NCBI RefSeq assembly: GCF_012044895.1
Contig: NZ_CP050695.1
Location: forward strand, 960,501 to 1,024,500
Direction of reading: 5' to 3'
Length of the DNA: 64,000 nucleotides
Origin: Aquisalimonas sp. 2447
Lineage (GTDB): Bacteria; Pseudomonadota; Gammaproteobacteria; Nitrococcales; Aquisalimonadaceae
Shown one piece after another: positions 7,910 through 15,922 of this stretch (within the stretch, counting starts at the first letter, position 1; each line of letters opens with the position of its first letter). The position numbers and the translations under genes were made by a program. The notes under the pieces were generated by a model. That model saw only the letters and a list, made by a program, of their open reading frames with translations, did not search any database and had not been told where the DNA came from.

Positions 7910-9696
7910 TCGGGTCAGGCGGCGTTCAGGGTGCGCTCAACGGCCGCCACCTCACGCTCGGCATCCTCCGGGGTCAGCCAGGTGTCTGGGCGGATGCCGT
8001 TTCGGTACAGATTGGTGAAAGTCTTGATCAGCCAGAAACCGTTGAGGAGATCGTCAATGGAGCTCTTGGAAAACCGGAACATTTTTCTGAGGCCTGGACA
8101 CTCCGAGAAATAGTCTCGCATTGGCGGCTCAATCTTGCTGTCCCTGAGCCCGTCCCGCAGTTTGCGCGCCTCGTCGATCGCCGCCCGCTCATGCTGGTCC
8201 AGAGGCCTTGGAGCCTCGTTCAAAAGCCGGATGAGCGTGTCTGCACAGCGGATCGCGTAGGGGTAGTATGCGGGCTTGAGCAGAAGTCGGCCCTCGCGGG
8301 TGAGATAGACCAATCTGGACATGGGCACTTCGATCTCGTCATGCACCCGATCCCGGGAGCTCGCCGTCCAGTTGATCCAGCCTTCGACATCCACACGCAG
8401 CAGTGTCCCAAGCCACCCTTTCTCAACCGGAAGCGGCAAGTCGTGGTTCTCCGCACGCTCCTTGAGCCAGTGAAGTTGGGCCACCATCCGCCCTTCGGCG
8501 GTGCTGTCCACATTCTCGAATGGCTTGAGCACCGTGCCGAGGAGAATGTCGCAGTTCTCGATGATGTCCAGGCGTTGTTCTTCGGTGTTGGGCATGGTGA
8601 CTTCCGTCAGGGTTTGAGTACTTTGAGGGCACCTTGGTCGATGGTCACCTGGGTGCCACCACCGGGCATGGTTTTGCGCATGAGGTTCGTGGTGTAGCCA
8701 CTGGTGGGGTCATGGTACTGGAGCAGTTCAGTGGCCGGGTCGATATCTGCTTTGATCGCCTCCGTGGGCTGGGTGACCTCCAGGATGTCGATCTGATCGG
8801 CGCGGTTGAAACAAGGGAGCGCCAGGTGGTTCTTGACGCCCTCCCGGTCCCAGTGGCCATCGCGATGGAATCGCTCCTGGACGTCCCGGAAACCCGCCTC
8901 GTCGAGGAGGTAGGCGGAGTTGCCCAGATCCCGATCGCGACCGTGGGAGTTGAAACCGTACGCCCGATCACCCGGCTGCAAGGGCTCCGTTCGGGCGTTG
9001 GTTCCGGATTCGAGGACCTCTCTGACCTTGCGGTGAGACCATCCTTGATCGTCCAATTGTTCCGCCATTTGCTGGTTTCTGGTCGACAGATTCTCCATAT
9101 CGAGCTCACGCTGGGTCCGGAACGAGTCATCCTCGACGTCCGGGCGCATGTCGCTATTGTGTAGTCCCGGGTGCGGGGTCGGCCCAGGTTGCGCGGGTGG
9201 TACGGAGCGGCCGTCGCGGCCGATCTCGGGATCATCGCGGCGGCGGTCGTCCGGCCGGCGGCGGCCGCCCGTGCGGCGCAGGAGCTGGACGATCTCCGCC
9301 ATGACCTCGATGGCGCGGCGGGTGAACTGGCCGATGCGCCGGGAGGCGCGGGCGGCGACCACCGCGATGCCGGCGCCGGTGAGCGCCAGGCCCAGGCCGA
9401 TGATCACCTCGGCGCCGATGACCACCGCCACCGTGGCGCCGCCACGCAGCAGCCAGGTGCGCCGGTCGAACTCGGAGATGGACTCCTTCCAGCCGATGAG
9501 GAAGTCCCACAGCAGCTCCCGGGTGGCGCTGTCGGCGAGCAGCGCCTCCAGCGTCTCGCGCCCCCGGCGCAACAGCGCCAGGGCCCGGTCGATACCGCCC
9601 TGGACGGTGAGACCGAGCTGTGTGAGGCGGTGCTTGATATCCTCCCAAGTGGCCTCGGTGAGCCGCTCGCCCAGGTCGTGGGCGAGCTGCCAGCCG
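7896..9696. repeat. Tandem duplication unit A (toxin end plus immunity gene)
   Basis: 1,801-bp unit matching 9722-11522 with no net insertion or deletion and a period of 1,826 bp. Left edges share ATCGCCTGGCCC and right edges share GCTGCCAGCCG. Similarity is very high except in the immunity-gene middle/C-terminal half and at 9030-9087. Confidence 0.85.
7915..8595 (-). CDS. Putative immunity protein, copy 2 (partner of orphan toxin module)
   Basis: A 226-aa soluble protein with no recognised domain, no signal peptide and no membrane helix. The first ~117 residues are nearly the same as the copy at 9741-10421: both share the VEKGWLGTLLRV block and the REGRLLLKPAYYPYAIRC block. From about residue 118 to 205 the two proteins differ strongly (for example DYFSECPGLRKMFRF against HYFPEFPGIRRVYKP), then they converge again on NGIRPDTWLTPEDAE. 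It starts 11 bases after the toxin module, the same spacing as in the other copy. The immunity role is inferred from pairing, gene order and co-variation with the toxin. No family name is recognised. Confidence 0.6.
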   Translation of the reverse strand: MPNTEEQRLDIIENCDILLGTVLKPFENVDSTAEGRMVAQLHWLKERAENHDLPLPVEKGWLGTLLRVDVEGWINWTASSRDRVHDEIEVPMSRLVYLTREGRLLLKPAYYPYAIRCADTLIRLLNEAPRPLDQHERAAIDEARKLRDGLRDSKIEPPMRDYFSECPGLRKMFRFSKSSIDDLLNGFWLIKTFTNLYRNGIRPDTWLTPEDAEREVAAVERTLNAA

Positions 9697-9704
9697 TCCG
9701 TCAT
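8607..9704 (-). CDS. Orphan toxin C-terminal module, copy 2
   Basis: A 365-aa protein that repeats the C-terminal 60% of the large protein at 10433-12244. It keeps the hydrophobic hairpin (about 85-120, TVAVVIGAEVIIGLGLALTG), the basic linker RRRPDDRRRDDPEIGRDG and the whole terminal domain (AYGFNSHGRDRDLGNSAYLL through NHLALPCFNRADQIDI). It lacks the N-terminal ~238 residues, which probably target or deliver the full protein. It is not simply a fragment, because it has its own ATG (MTDGWQLAHD) with a GAAAGAGAG ribosome site that is absent from the long copy. Against the long copy, divergence is concentrated at residues about 206-225. It resembles the orphan toxin/immunity cassettes of polymorphic toxin systems. 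Toxic activity is unknown. Confidence 0.6.
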   Translation of the reverse strand: MTDGWQLAHDLGERLTEATWEDIKHRLTQLGLTVQGGIDRALALLRRGRETLEALLADSATRELLWDFLIGWKESISEFDRRTWLLRGGATVAVVIGAEVIIGLGLALTGAGIAVVAARASRRIGQFTRRAIEVMAEIVQLLRRTGGRRRPDDRRRDDPEIGRDGRSVPPAQPGPTPHPGLHNSDMRPDVEDDSFRTQRELDMENLSTRNQQMAEQLDDQGWSHRKVREVLESGTNARTEPLQPGDRAYGFNSHGRDRDLGNSAYLLDEAGFRDVQERFHRDGHWDREGVKNHLALPCFNRADQIDILEVTQPTEAIKADIDPATELLQYHDPTSGYTTNLMRKTMPGGGTQVTIDQGALKVLKP

Positions 9705-9721
9705 CTCTCTTTCAGGGTATT

Positions 9722-11522
9722 ATCGCCTGGCCCGCTCAGGTCAGGCGGCGTCCAGGGCGCGCTCCACGGCCGCCACTTCGCTCTCGGCATCCTCCGGGGT
9801 CAGCCAGGTGTCGGGGCGGATGCCGTTGAAGAAGGCGTTGGCGACCGTTTTGATCAGCCAGAAGCCGTTAGGGAGATCATCGATACAGCTGCCGAAAGGT
9901 TTGTAGACACGCCTGATGCCGGGAAACTCTGGAAAGTAGTGCAAGATCGGAGGTTCAATTCCGCCGCGCTCAAGACGCTCTCGCAGTGTTTTTACCTCGC
10001 TGATCGCCGCCTGTTCATTCGGGTCGAGAGACCTTGGAGTTTCGTTTAACAGCCGGATCAGAGCAGTCGCGCACCGGATGGCGTAGGGGTAGTATGCGGG
10101 CTTGAGCAGCAGTCGGCCCTCGCGGGTGAGATAGACCAATCTGGACATGGGCACTTCGATTTCCTCATGCACCCGATCCCGGGCGCTGGCCGTCCAGTTG
10201 ATCCAGCCTTCGACATACACACGCAGCAGTGTCCCAAGCCAGCCTTTCTCAACCGGAAGCGGCAAGTCGTGGTTCTCCGCACGCTCCCTGAGCCAGTGGA
10301 GTTGGGCCACCATCCGCCCTTCGGGAGTGCTATCCACTTTCTCGAACGGCTTGAGCACCGTATTCAGCAGAACGTCGCAGTTCTCGATGATGTCCAGGCG
10401 TTGTTCTTCGGTATCAGGCATTGGGATGTCCGTCAGGGTTCGAGCACTTTCAACGCATTCTGGTCGATGGTCACCTGGGTGCCACCCCCCGGCATGGTCT
10501 TGCGCATGAGGTTCGTGGTGTAGCCACTGGTCGGGTCATGGTACTGGAGCAGCTCAGTGGCCGGGCCGATATCCGCCTTGACCGCCGCCGTGGGCTGGAT
10601 GACCTCCAGGATGTCGATCTGGTCGGCGCGGTTGAAACAAGGGAGTGCCAGGTGGTTCTTGACGCCCTCCCGGTCCCAGTGACCGTCGCGGTGGAACCGC
10701 TCCTGGACGTCCCGGAACCCCGCCTCGTCGAGCAAATAGGCGGAGTTGCCCAGATCCCGGTCCCGGCCGTGGGAGTTGAAACCGTACGCCCGATCACCCG
10801 GCTGCAAGGGCTCCGTTCGGGCGTTGGTTCCGGATTCGAGGACCTCTCTGACCTTCCCGTCTTCCCAACCTTGTTCATATAGTTGGTTCGAAGCTCGTTG
10901 ATCCGTCTGAGAGAGATTCTCCATATCGAGCTCACGCTGGGTCCGGAACGAGTCATCCTCGACGTCCGGGCGCATGTCGCTATTGTGTAGTCCCGGGTGC
11001 GGGGTCGGCCCAGGTTGCGCGGGTGGTACGGAGCGGCCGTCGCGGCCGATCTCGGGATCATCGCGGCGGCGGTCGTCCGGCCGGCGGCGGTCGCCCGTGC
11101 GGCGCAGGAGCTGGACGATCTCTGCCATGACCTCGATGGCGCGGCGGGTGAACTGGCCGATGCGCCGGGAGGCGCGGGCGGCGACCACCGCGATGCCCGC
11201 GCCGGTGAGCGCCAGGCCCAGGCCGATGATTACCTCGGCGCCGATGACCACCGCCACCGTGGCGCCGCCACGCAGCAGCCAGGTGCGCCGGTCGAACTCG
11301 GAGATGGACTCCTTCCAGCCGATGAGGAAGTCCCACAGCAGCTCCCGGGTGGCGCTGTCGGCGAGCAGCGCTTCCAGCGCCTCGCGCCCCCGGCGCAATA
11401 GCGCCATGGCCCGGTCGATACCGCCCTGGACGGTGAGACCGAGCTGTGTGAGGCGGTGCTTGATATCCTCCCAGGAGGCCTCGGTGAGCCGCTCGCCGAG
11501 GTCGTGGGCGAGCTGCCAGCCG
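9722..11522. repeat. Tandem duplication unit B (toxin end plus immunity gene)
   Basis: Second 1,801-bp copy, joined in the genome to the unique N-terminal half of the long toxin gene. The counterpart of the variable toxin patch lies at 10856-10913. Between units lies a 25-bp junction (9697-9721) that supplies the ATG and ribosome site of the orphan toxin module. Confidence 0.85.
9741..10421 (-). CDS. Putative immunity protein, copy 1 (partner of full-length toxin)
   Basis: A 226-aa soluble protein, the paralogue of 7915-8595 and of identical length. The N-terminal half is conserved between copies with only scattered changes, whereas residues about 118-205 differ heavily. It starts 11 bases downstream of the long toxin-like gene, indicating tight co-expression. 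In polymorphic toxin systems the gene directly after the toxin C-terminus encodes its cognate antidote, and the divergent segment normally contacts the toxin. That function is inferred; no known immunity family was recognised. Confidence 0.6.
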   Translation of the reverse strand: MPDTEEQRLDIIENCDVLLNTVLKPFEKVDSTPEGRMVAQLHWLRERAENHDLPLPVEKGWLGTLLRVYVEGWINWTASARDRVHEEIEVPMSRLVYLTREGRLLLKPAYYPYAIRCATALIRLLNETPRSLDPNEQAAISEVKTLRERLERGGIEPPILHYFPEFPGIRRVYKPFGSCIDDLPNGFWLIKTVANAFFNGIRPDTWLTPEDAESEVAAVERALDAA

Positions 11523-12244
11523 GATGCCACGGCGTCGGCACTGCGCTCGATCACGACGCTGCCGAGCTCCGGTAGATCGCTGACCGCCTCCCGCACCCGG
11601 GCGGGAAGCTCCGCGGCGGCGCTGGTCACCTGCTCACCGAACGCCCAGAGATCCTCGCCCACCGACACTGCGGCACTCCCGGCGGCGTGGAAGAACGCGC
11701 CGGTGACGATGAGGTGCTGTTGCCAGACCGGACTCTGGTAGAACGCGGAGTCGGCGGCGTCGCGGCTGAGCCAGCGCTGCCGGAGAATCCCGCCCAGCTC
11801 CCGGGCGAGCTCCAGGCGCTGCAGGTGCAGCGCGTCATCCCGCCCGCTCAAGGGGACGAGGTCGCCGTCCACCGTCTCGGGCACTTCGAAGAGCACATCG
11901 TCCGGGTTGAACAACCGCCCGCGCTCGGCGGGGTCGAAGGCGTAGATCTTGATGCGTGCCCGCAGGAACAGCTTCTCCAGGCGACTGCGCAGCGCCTGGC
12001 CGGACCACTCCCCGGCGGTGGGCACATCGCCGAAGCGCTCCACCAGCCGCACCTGCAGCCGGCGCGGCATGCGCCGGATCAGCGGGAGGAGATCCTCCCG
12101 CTCCAGCGCCGTGCGGCGCATGATCATCATGAACGTGGGCCGGAACAAGGCGCCCGTGAACACGTAGAGCACCCGGCTGGTCTCGTAGCCAACGGGACCG
12201 CCTTCAGTATGGGCCAGGTGGGAAATCGGGAAGTACTCGTCCAT
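10433..12244 (-). CDS. Large two-domain toxin-like protein (polymorphic toxin candidate)
   Basis: A 603-aa protein from ATG at 12244 (MDEYFPISHLAH); an upstream in-frame start at 12316 adds only low-complexity arginine/glycine residues and is less likely. Residues 1-238 are unique to this copy and contain no motif I recognise. Residues about 323-358 form two hydrophobic helices separated by a glycine turn, suggesting insertion into a membrane. A basic, disordered linker (about 380-430) leads to a C-terminal domain of about 150 residues with YGFNSHGRDRDLGNSAYLL, HWDREGVKNHLALP and GYTTNLMRKTMPGGG. There is no PAAR, Rhs, VENN or two-partner-secretion signature, so the delivery route is open. 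The order long toxin, antidote, duplicated toxin end, antidote is typical of polymorphic toxin loci. Confidence 0.6.
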   Translation of the reverse strand: MDEYFPISHLAHTEGGPVGYETSRVLYVFTGALFRPTFMMIMRRTALEREDLLPLIRRMPRRLQVRLVERFGDVPTAGEWSGQALRSRLEKLFLRARIKIYAFDPAERGRLFNPDDVLFEVPETVDGDLVPLSGRDDALHLQRLELARELGGILRQRWLSRDAADSAFYQSPVWQQHLIVTGAFFHAAGSAAVSVGEDLWAFGEQVTSAAAELPARVREAVSDLPELGSVVIERSADAVASGWQLAHDLGERLTEASWEDIKHRLTQLGLTVQGGIDRAMALLRRGREALEALLADSATRELLWDFLIGWKESISEFDRRTWLLRGGATVAVVIGAEVIIGLGLALTGAGIAVVAARASRRIGQFTRRAIEVMAEIVQLLRRTGDRRRPDDRRRDDPEIGRDGRSVPPAQPGPTPHPGLHNSDMRPDVEDDSFRTQRELDMENLSQTDQRASNQLYEQGWEDGKVREVLESGTNARTEPLQPGDRAYGFNSHGRDRDLGNSAYLLDEAGFRDVQERFHRDGHWDREGVKNHLALPCFNRADQIDILEVIQPTAAVKADIGPATELLQYHDPTSGYTTNLMRKTMPGGGTQVTIDQNALKVLEP

Positions 12245-12378
12245 GAGTCGTGCCTTGCGTTGTTCCGTCCGTGGGGCGCATCCATTGCGCCCGCGGGCAT
12301 GCCCCTGCCCGCGCATTCGCCAAAAATCCTAGCGGATCAGTTCCGGGGTGGCAAGATAACCCCGTCCGGACAAAATCG

Positions 12379-13101
12379 ATGAGTAACGAATGCGGCGATG
12401 CAGTTCGTGGTTTCCATCCACCGGTGGACGGGCGCGACTGGTACCATGGCTGCTCGAACGCCGCTGATCCGGAGCCCGTCATCCGAAGCCTGATTTACGA
12501 CACCCTGGTCCTCAAGCTCACCTCGCGGTGGTACGCGCAGGTGCTTGAGCGTGTGCCCGAGGGTGCTGCCCTGCTGGATGTGGGGGTTGGTACCGCCGGT
12601 GCGCTGCTGGCCAATGCCGACCTGGTGGAGCGCAAGCGCTTGCGGATTACCGGCATCGACATCGACGCGGACTACATCGACAGCGCCCGGGGAAGACTCC
12701 GCGACTCCAGTCTGCGGGAGCGGGTGGAAGTGCGCCGGGAATCCGTCTACGACCATGCCGGCGGCCCCTACGATGCGGTGTACTTCTCGGCCAGTTTCAT
12801 GCTCCTGCCGGAACCCGAGCGTGCCCTGCGCCATTGCTGCACGCTCCTGAACCCCGGTGGACGCATCTACTTCACCCAGACCATTCAGGAAAACCGCTCG
12901 CCGTGGATGGAGACGCTCAAGCCCATGCTGAGACGCTTTACCAGCATTGATTTCGGTCGCGTGACCTACACCGACGATTTCCGGGCGCAGATCCGCGCGG
13001 GAGGAATGGGAATGGAGGAATTCACGATATTGTCGCGGCATGGACCCAGGCTGTCGTGTCTGGCGGTGGCTTCGCCCATGGAGGGCGCCGGGGCAGAGTG
13101 A
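12379..13101 (+). CDS. Class I SAM-dependent methyltransferase
   Basis: A 240-aa Rossmann-type methyltransferase. Motif I is LLDVGVGTAGALLANA (about 58-73), the acidic residue after strand 2 is in GIDIDADYI, and PYDAVYFSASFMLLPEPERAL fits motif post-II/III. A later segment, LNPGGRIYFTQTIQ, is motif IV-like. The N-terminal WYHGCSNAADPEP.IRSL resembles methyltransferases that act on small molecules or lipids. The ATG at 12379 begins the conserved region, with no strong ribosome site seen. The stop overlaps the start of the DUF488 gene (TGATG), so the two are co-translated. Substrate unknown. Confidence 0.8.
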   Translation: MSNECGDAVRGFHPPVDGRDWYHGCSNAADPEPVIRSLIYDTLVLKLTSRWYAQVLERVPEGAALLDVGVGTAGALLANADLVERKRLRITGIDIDADYIDSARGRLRDSSLRERVEVRRESVYDHAGGPYDAVYFSASFMLLPEPERALRHCCTLLNPGGRIYFTQTIQENRSPWMETLKPMLRRFTSIDFGRVTYTDDFRAQIRAGGMGMEEFTILSRHGPRLSCLAVASPMEGAGAE

Positions 13102-13538
13102 TGCAGCGGCTGGTCACGATCGGCTACGAACGGGCGACCATGGAGGCGTTCCTGCAGGCGTTGCAGGTGGCCGGCATCGATGTCCTGGTGGACGTCCGCC
13201 AGGCCCCGGTGTCCCGGCGCGCGGGTTTCTCCCGGCGACAGCTCGCCGACGCTCTGGCGGCAAGTGGCATTGAGTACCGGCACGAGGGTGCCCTGGGGGC
13301 CCCGAAACCCATCCGGGATGCGGTCAAGGCCGGTGGGGACTACGCGACATTCTTCCAGGCATACGAAGCCCATCTGGCCACGCGGAGTGACCGCGTCGAC
13401 GGTCTGGTGAGTGATCTGGCGGACAGCAGCGTCGCGCTCATGTGCTACGAGCGGGATGTGGCCATCTGCCACCGCGGTACGGTGGCCCGGGAGATTGGGC
13501 GACGAACCGGGCTGGAGCCTGTCCATCTGCAGCCTTAA
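13101..13538 (+). CDS. DUF488 family protein
   Basis: A 145-aa cytoplasmic protein with the DUF488 pattern: TIGYERATMEAFLQAL at the N-terminus, the VDVRQAPVSRRAGFSRRQL block (about 30-48), and near the C-terminus the cysteine motif LMCYERDVAICHRGTVA. The family is widespread and has no settled biochemical role. It is translated from an ATG overlapping the methyltransferase stop and ends four bases before the convergent nitrile hydratase activator gene. Confidence 0.85.
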   Translation: MQRLVTIGYERATMEAFLQALQVAGIDVLVDVRQAPVSRRAGFSRRQLADALAASGIEYRHEGALGAPKPIRDAVKAGGDYATFFQAYEAHLATRSDRVDGLVSDLADSSVALMCYERDVAICHRGTVAREIGRRTGLEPVHLQP

Positions 13539-13542
13539 GGCG

Positions 13543-13887
13543 TTATTCCGACTGCGCGAGGACTTCGAATCCCTTGTCCAGGTGCACCGGATGGCCGTGT
13601 GGCGTTGCCTCGTAGGCGGCAACCCAGGCCTCCCGAAACGCCCGTAACTCGTCCGCTGTGGCCGGGTCGCGCTGGATGAGCAGATGCTCCAGGGCCTGCA
13701 GCCAGTCCAGGTAGTACTGTTCCGGCCGGTCCGCGATCCCCGCCTCGCCGGAGCGCCGGCGCTGAGCGGCAAGGGCCTCCGCCCACTCGCTCCAGGTGAA
13801 CATGCCGCGCTCGTTAAGGTGCACGGCAAGAGCAAACGCCTGGGCCTGCCACGGGGCCTCGAAGCACGGTTGTTCGTCACCGTGCAT
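13543..13887 (-). CDS. Nitrile hydratase accessory (activator) protein
   Basis: A 114-aa homologue of the nitrile hydratase beta N-terminal region, the kind of small activator (P14K/NhlE type) that helps insert cobalt into the alpha subunit. The pattern PCFEAPWQAQAFALAVHL followed by FTWSEWAEALAAQ and YYLDWLQALEHLL is characteristic. The ATG at 13887 overlaps the 3' end of the beta gene by about 11 bases, giving the order alpha-beta-activator on one transcript. In cobalt-type enzymes the activator swaps apo-alpha for metal-loaded alpha; that mechanism is assumed from the family. Confidence 0.85.
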   Translation of the reverse strand: MHGDEQPCFEAPWQAQAFALAVHLNERGMFTWSEWAEALAAQRRRSGEAGIADRPEQYYLDWLQALEHLLIQRDPATADELRAFREAWVAAYEATPHGHPVHLDKGFEVLAQSE

Positions 13888-14527
13888 TGAGGTAGCTCTC
13901 CCACAGATCCAGCATGACCGTGTCGCCTTCCAGGGCGTCACTTCCCCAGAGATCCCGGGCGAGGAACTGCACCGTGTACAGGTGTTCGGGGTTCTCCCCC
14001 TGGTAGTGCGCGTTGGTATCCGGCAGGACATGGCCGCCATGATGGCGGAGCACCACGCCGGTGCGCCCACGGGCGTAGCGGGGCAGCCGCGTGTGCCCGG
14101 TCGGGTGCTCATTGGCCGTCGTGACCCGGTCTCCCACGCGGAACCGGGGCGTGGTTGGCGCGTCGCGCTCGGTAGGTCCTCCGCGTCGGAGCATTGCTCG
14201 CGCGCCGTCGGCGTCCACCGGCGGGGTCAGGGGCTCACCCCGGGGTTCGCCGCTGCGCAGTTCCTCCTCCGTGACCAGGCCGGTTTCGAGCATGAGACGC
14301 TCCAGGGCGTCGATCCAGCGCTCATAGTAGCCGTAGCGCAGGTACTGCGCCGGGTGCATGTCCTCCCGTGCACGGCGGCTGGCATCGATGTTCCAGCGCC
14401 CCCAGGCGGCCATGACCACGGTCATCGCCATGGCGCGGTTGTACCACTCGGGGTGGGGGTGATCGTCCGCCTTGTCCGGCACGGGGCCGAAGCCGTGCAT
14501 GCCGCCCAGATCGTGTGCGCCGTTCAT
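13877..14527 (-). CDS. nthB: Nitrile hydratase beta subunit
   Basis: A 216-aa beta subunit. The N-terminus [16 protein letters not shown] is diagnostic, followed by [18 protein letters not shown]. The C-terminal SH3-like domain has FRVGDRV, then [16 protein letters not shown] and [14 protein letters not shown]. With the alpha subunit it forms the heterodimer that hydrates nitriles to amides in the cytosol. Its ATG overlaps the alpha stop codon (ATGA), giving equal expression. The gene order alpha before beta is seen in several proteobacterial operons. Confidence 0.93.
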   Translation of the reverse strand: MNGAHDLGGMHGFGPVPDKADDHPHPEWYNRAMAMTVVMAAWGRWNIDASRRAREDMHPAQYLRYGYYERWIDALERLMLETGLVTEEELRSGEPRGEPLTPPVDADGARAMLRRGGPTERDAPTTPRFRVGDRVTTANEHPTGHTRLPRYARGRTGVVLRHHGGHVLPDTNAHYQGENPEHLYTVQFLARDLWGSDALEGDTVMLDLWESYLNAR

Positions 14528-15153
14528 GCGGCACCTCCGATGTCCTCAGGGCCCCGGGCCAGCCCGGCGCCGACCATGGAATCCCGGGTGACCAGGTCCA
14601 CCAGCGCCTCTTCGCTCCAGCCCTCGGTCCCGGCCGGCCGTTGCGGGATGACCAGGTAGCGGATCTCCGCGGTGCTGTCCCAGAGCCGCACCTCGGTGCT
14701 GTCGTCCAGCTCTACGCCGAATTCGGCCAGCACCGCGCGTGGTTCCCGGACCGCGCGGGCCCGGTAGGCCTCGGACTTGTACCAGGTGGGCGGAATCCCC
14801 AGCACGGTCCACGGATAGCAGGAGCACAGCGTGCAGACCACCAGGTTGTGCACCTGGTCGGTGTTCTGCAGCGCCACCATGTGCTCGCCCTGGCGCCCCT
14901 GGTAGCCCAGGTGGGCGATGGCCGCGGTGGCGTCATCCAGCAACCACTGACGGTAGTCCGGATCCACCCAGGAGCGGGCCACCACCCGAGCCCCGTTGCG
15001 GGGGCCCACTTCGTTGGAATAGGTCTCGATAATGGCTTCCAGTGCGCCGGGATCCACCAGCCCCTTGCGGGTGAGGAGGGACTCCAGGGCCTGGACCCGC
15101 AGGGCCGGCTCCGGCGGCACGTGACTGTGATCGTGGTGGTGATCGTCACCCAT
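14524..15153 (-). CDS. nthA: Nitrile hydratase alpha subunit, cobalt type
   Basis: A 209-aa alpha subunit that carries the metal centre. The claw motif [10 protein letters not shown] (about 105-114) has Thr after the first cysteine, the signature of cobalt enzymes; iron enzymes have Ser. The Cys-Ser-Cys residues are those oxidised to sulfinic and sulfenic acids. Other conserved parts are [18 protein letters not shown] and [14 protein letters not shown]. The N-terminus is histidine-rich ([10 protein letters not shown]), possibly for metal handling. The ATG at 15153 is chosen for the GAGGAGCC ribosome site; an upstream ATG (15174) is weaker. An amidase is encoded divergently nearby, giving a nitrile-to-acid route. 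Confidence 0.93.
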   Translation of the reverse strand: MGDDHHHDHSHVPPEPALRVQALESLLTRKGLVDPGALEAIIETYSNEVGPRNGARVVARSWVDPDYRQWLLDDATAAIAHLGYQGRQGEHMVALQNTDQVHNLVVCTLCSCYPWTVLGIPPTWYKSEAYRARAVREPRAVLAEFGVELDDSTEVRLWDSTAEIRYLVIPQRPAGTEGWSEEALVDLVTRDSMVGAGLARGPEDIGGAA

Positions 15154-15372
15154 GGGGAGGCTCCTCGTTGGCATCCTGCGTTGACAATAACGCGTCTGGT
15201 GGCGATGTCCAGAACTGGAAAGTCGGGCTTTAGGCACACAGGTATCCTTCGGTAGCGGACTGGCGAGCGGGCGCACAGAGTCCATACTCAGAGGCAGCAG
15301 GCCCGGTTTCGCTCCGTCTCTCGTGTGTCTGCCAGCCGGGTAACCGCGTGGCCGGGCACCAGGAGTCGCGCC

Positions 15373-15846
15373 ATGAGCAACGCAGAGATCACCGCCGAGA
15401 TCCGGAACGAGCCGTTCTTCGCCGGTCTGGACGAACCGGTACTGCAGTATCTTGGCAGTCATGCCACCCGGCAGGTCCTGCCGAAAGGCAACTTACTCTT
15501 CCGCCAGGGTGACGCTGCGGATGCGTTCTACATGCTTCTTGGCGGCGAAATCCTGGTGGAGATCCCCGCAATCACGGGCCCGTCACTGGAGATTCAGCGG
15601 CTGGGGCAGGGACAGGTCCTGGGGTGGTCCTGGTTAATCTCTCCCTACAGGTGGACCTTCCAGGCCCGCGCCGAGGAGGACACCGAGGTGCTGGCGTTCG
15701 ATGGTGCCGCCATTCTCGCGCATTGCGAAGAGAACCCCGATTTCGGATATGCGCTACTCAAGCGCTTTTCCGCCCTCATGTCCGAGCGTCTGGAAGCTGC
15801 TCGGCGACGCATGATGGACGAGTGGAATCCGCCCGGGTTTGCATGA
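15373..15846 (+). CDS. Cyclic nucleotide-binding domain protein without DNA-binding domain
   Basis: A 157-aa protein consisting of one CRP-like cNMP-binding domain. It shows [17 protein letters not shown], then [20 protein letters not shown] (about 43-62) and the phosphate-cassette-like region [15 protein letters not shown]. The latter lacks the usual RS.A pair, so cAMP binding is doubtful. There is no helix-turn-helix, so it cannot be a CRP-type repressor by itself. The ATG at 15373 has AGGAG twelve bases upstream. It lies between the nitrile hydratase operon and the amidase, and a sensory role for this cluster is only a guess. Confidence 0.8.
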   Translation: MSNAEITAEIRNEPFFAGLDEPVLQYLGSHATRQVLPKGNLLFRQGDAADAFYMLLGGEILVEIPAITGPSLEIQRLGQGQVLGWSWLISPYRWTFQARAEEDTEVLAFDGAAILAHCEENPDFGYALLKRFSALMSERLEAARRRMMDEWNPPGFA

Positions 15847-15922
15847 TCCGGTGGGGCACTTCCGTCCCCGGTGCGTTCGGCGGGTGGGGACGGGGGTGCG
15901 TGGTCTCTGATAGATTGCCTTC

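Noticed and set aside
7896-11522. Composite transposon or insertion sequence as cause of the toxin duplication
   Set aside because: No transposase, terminal inverted repeats or target duplications at the edges; simple tandem duplication explains the pattern.
15373-15846. CRP/FNR transcription factor
   Set aside because: Only the nucleotide-binding fold is present; no helix-turn-helix follows.
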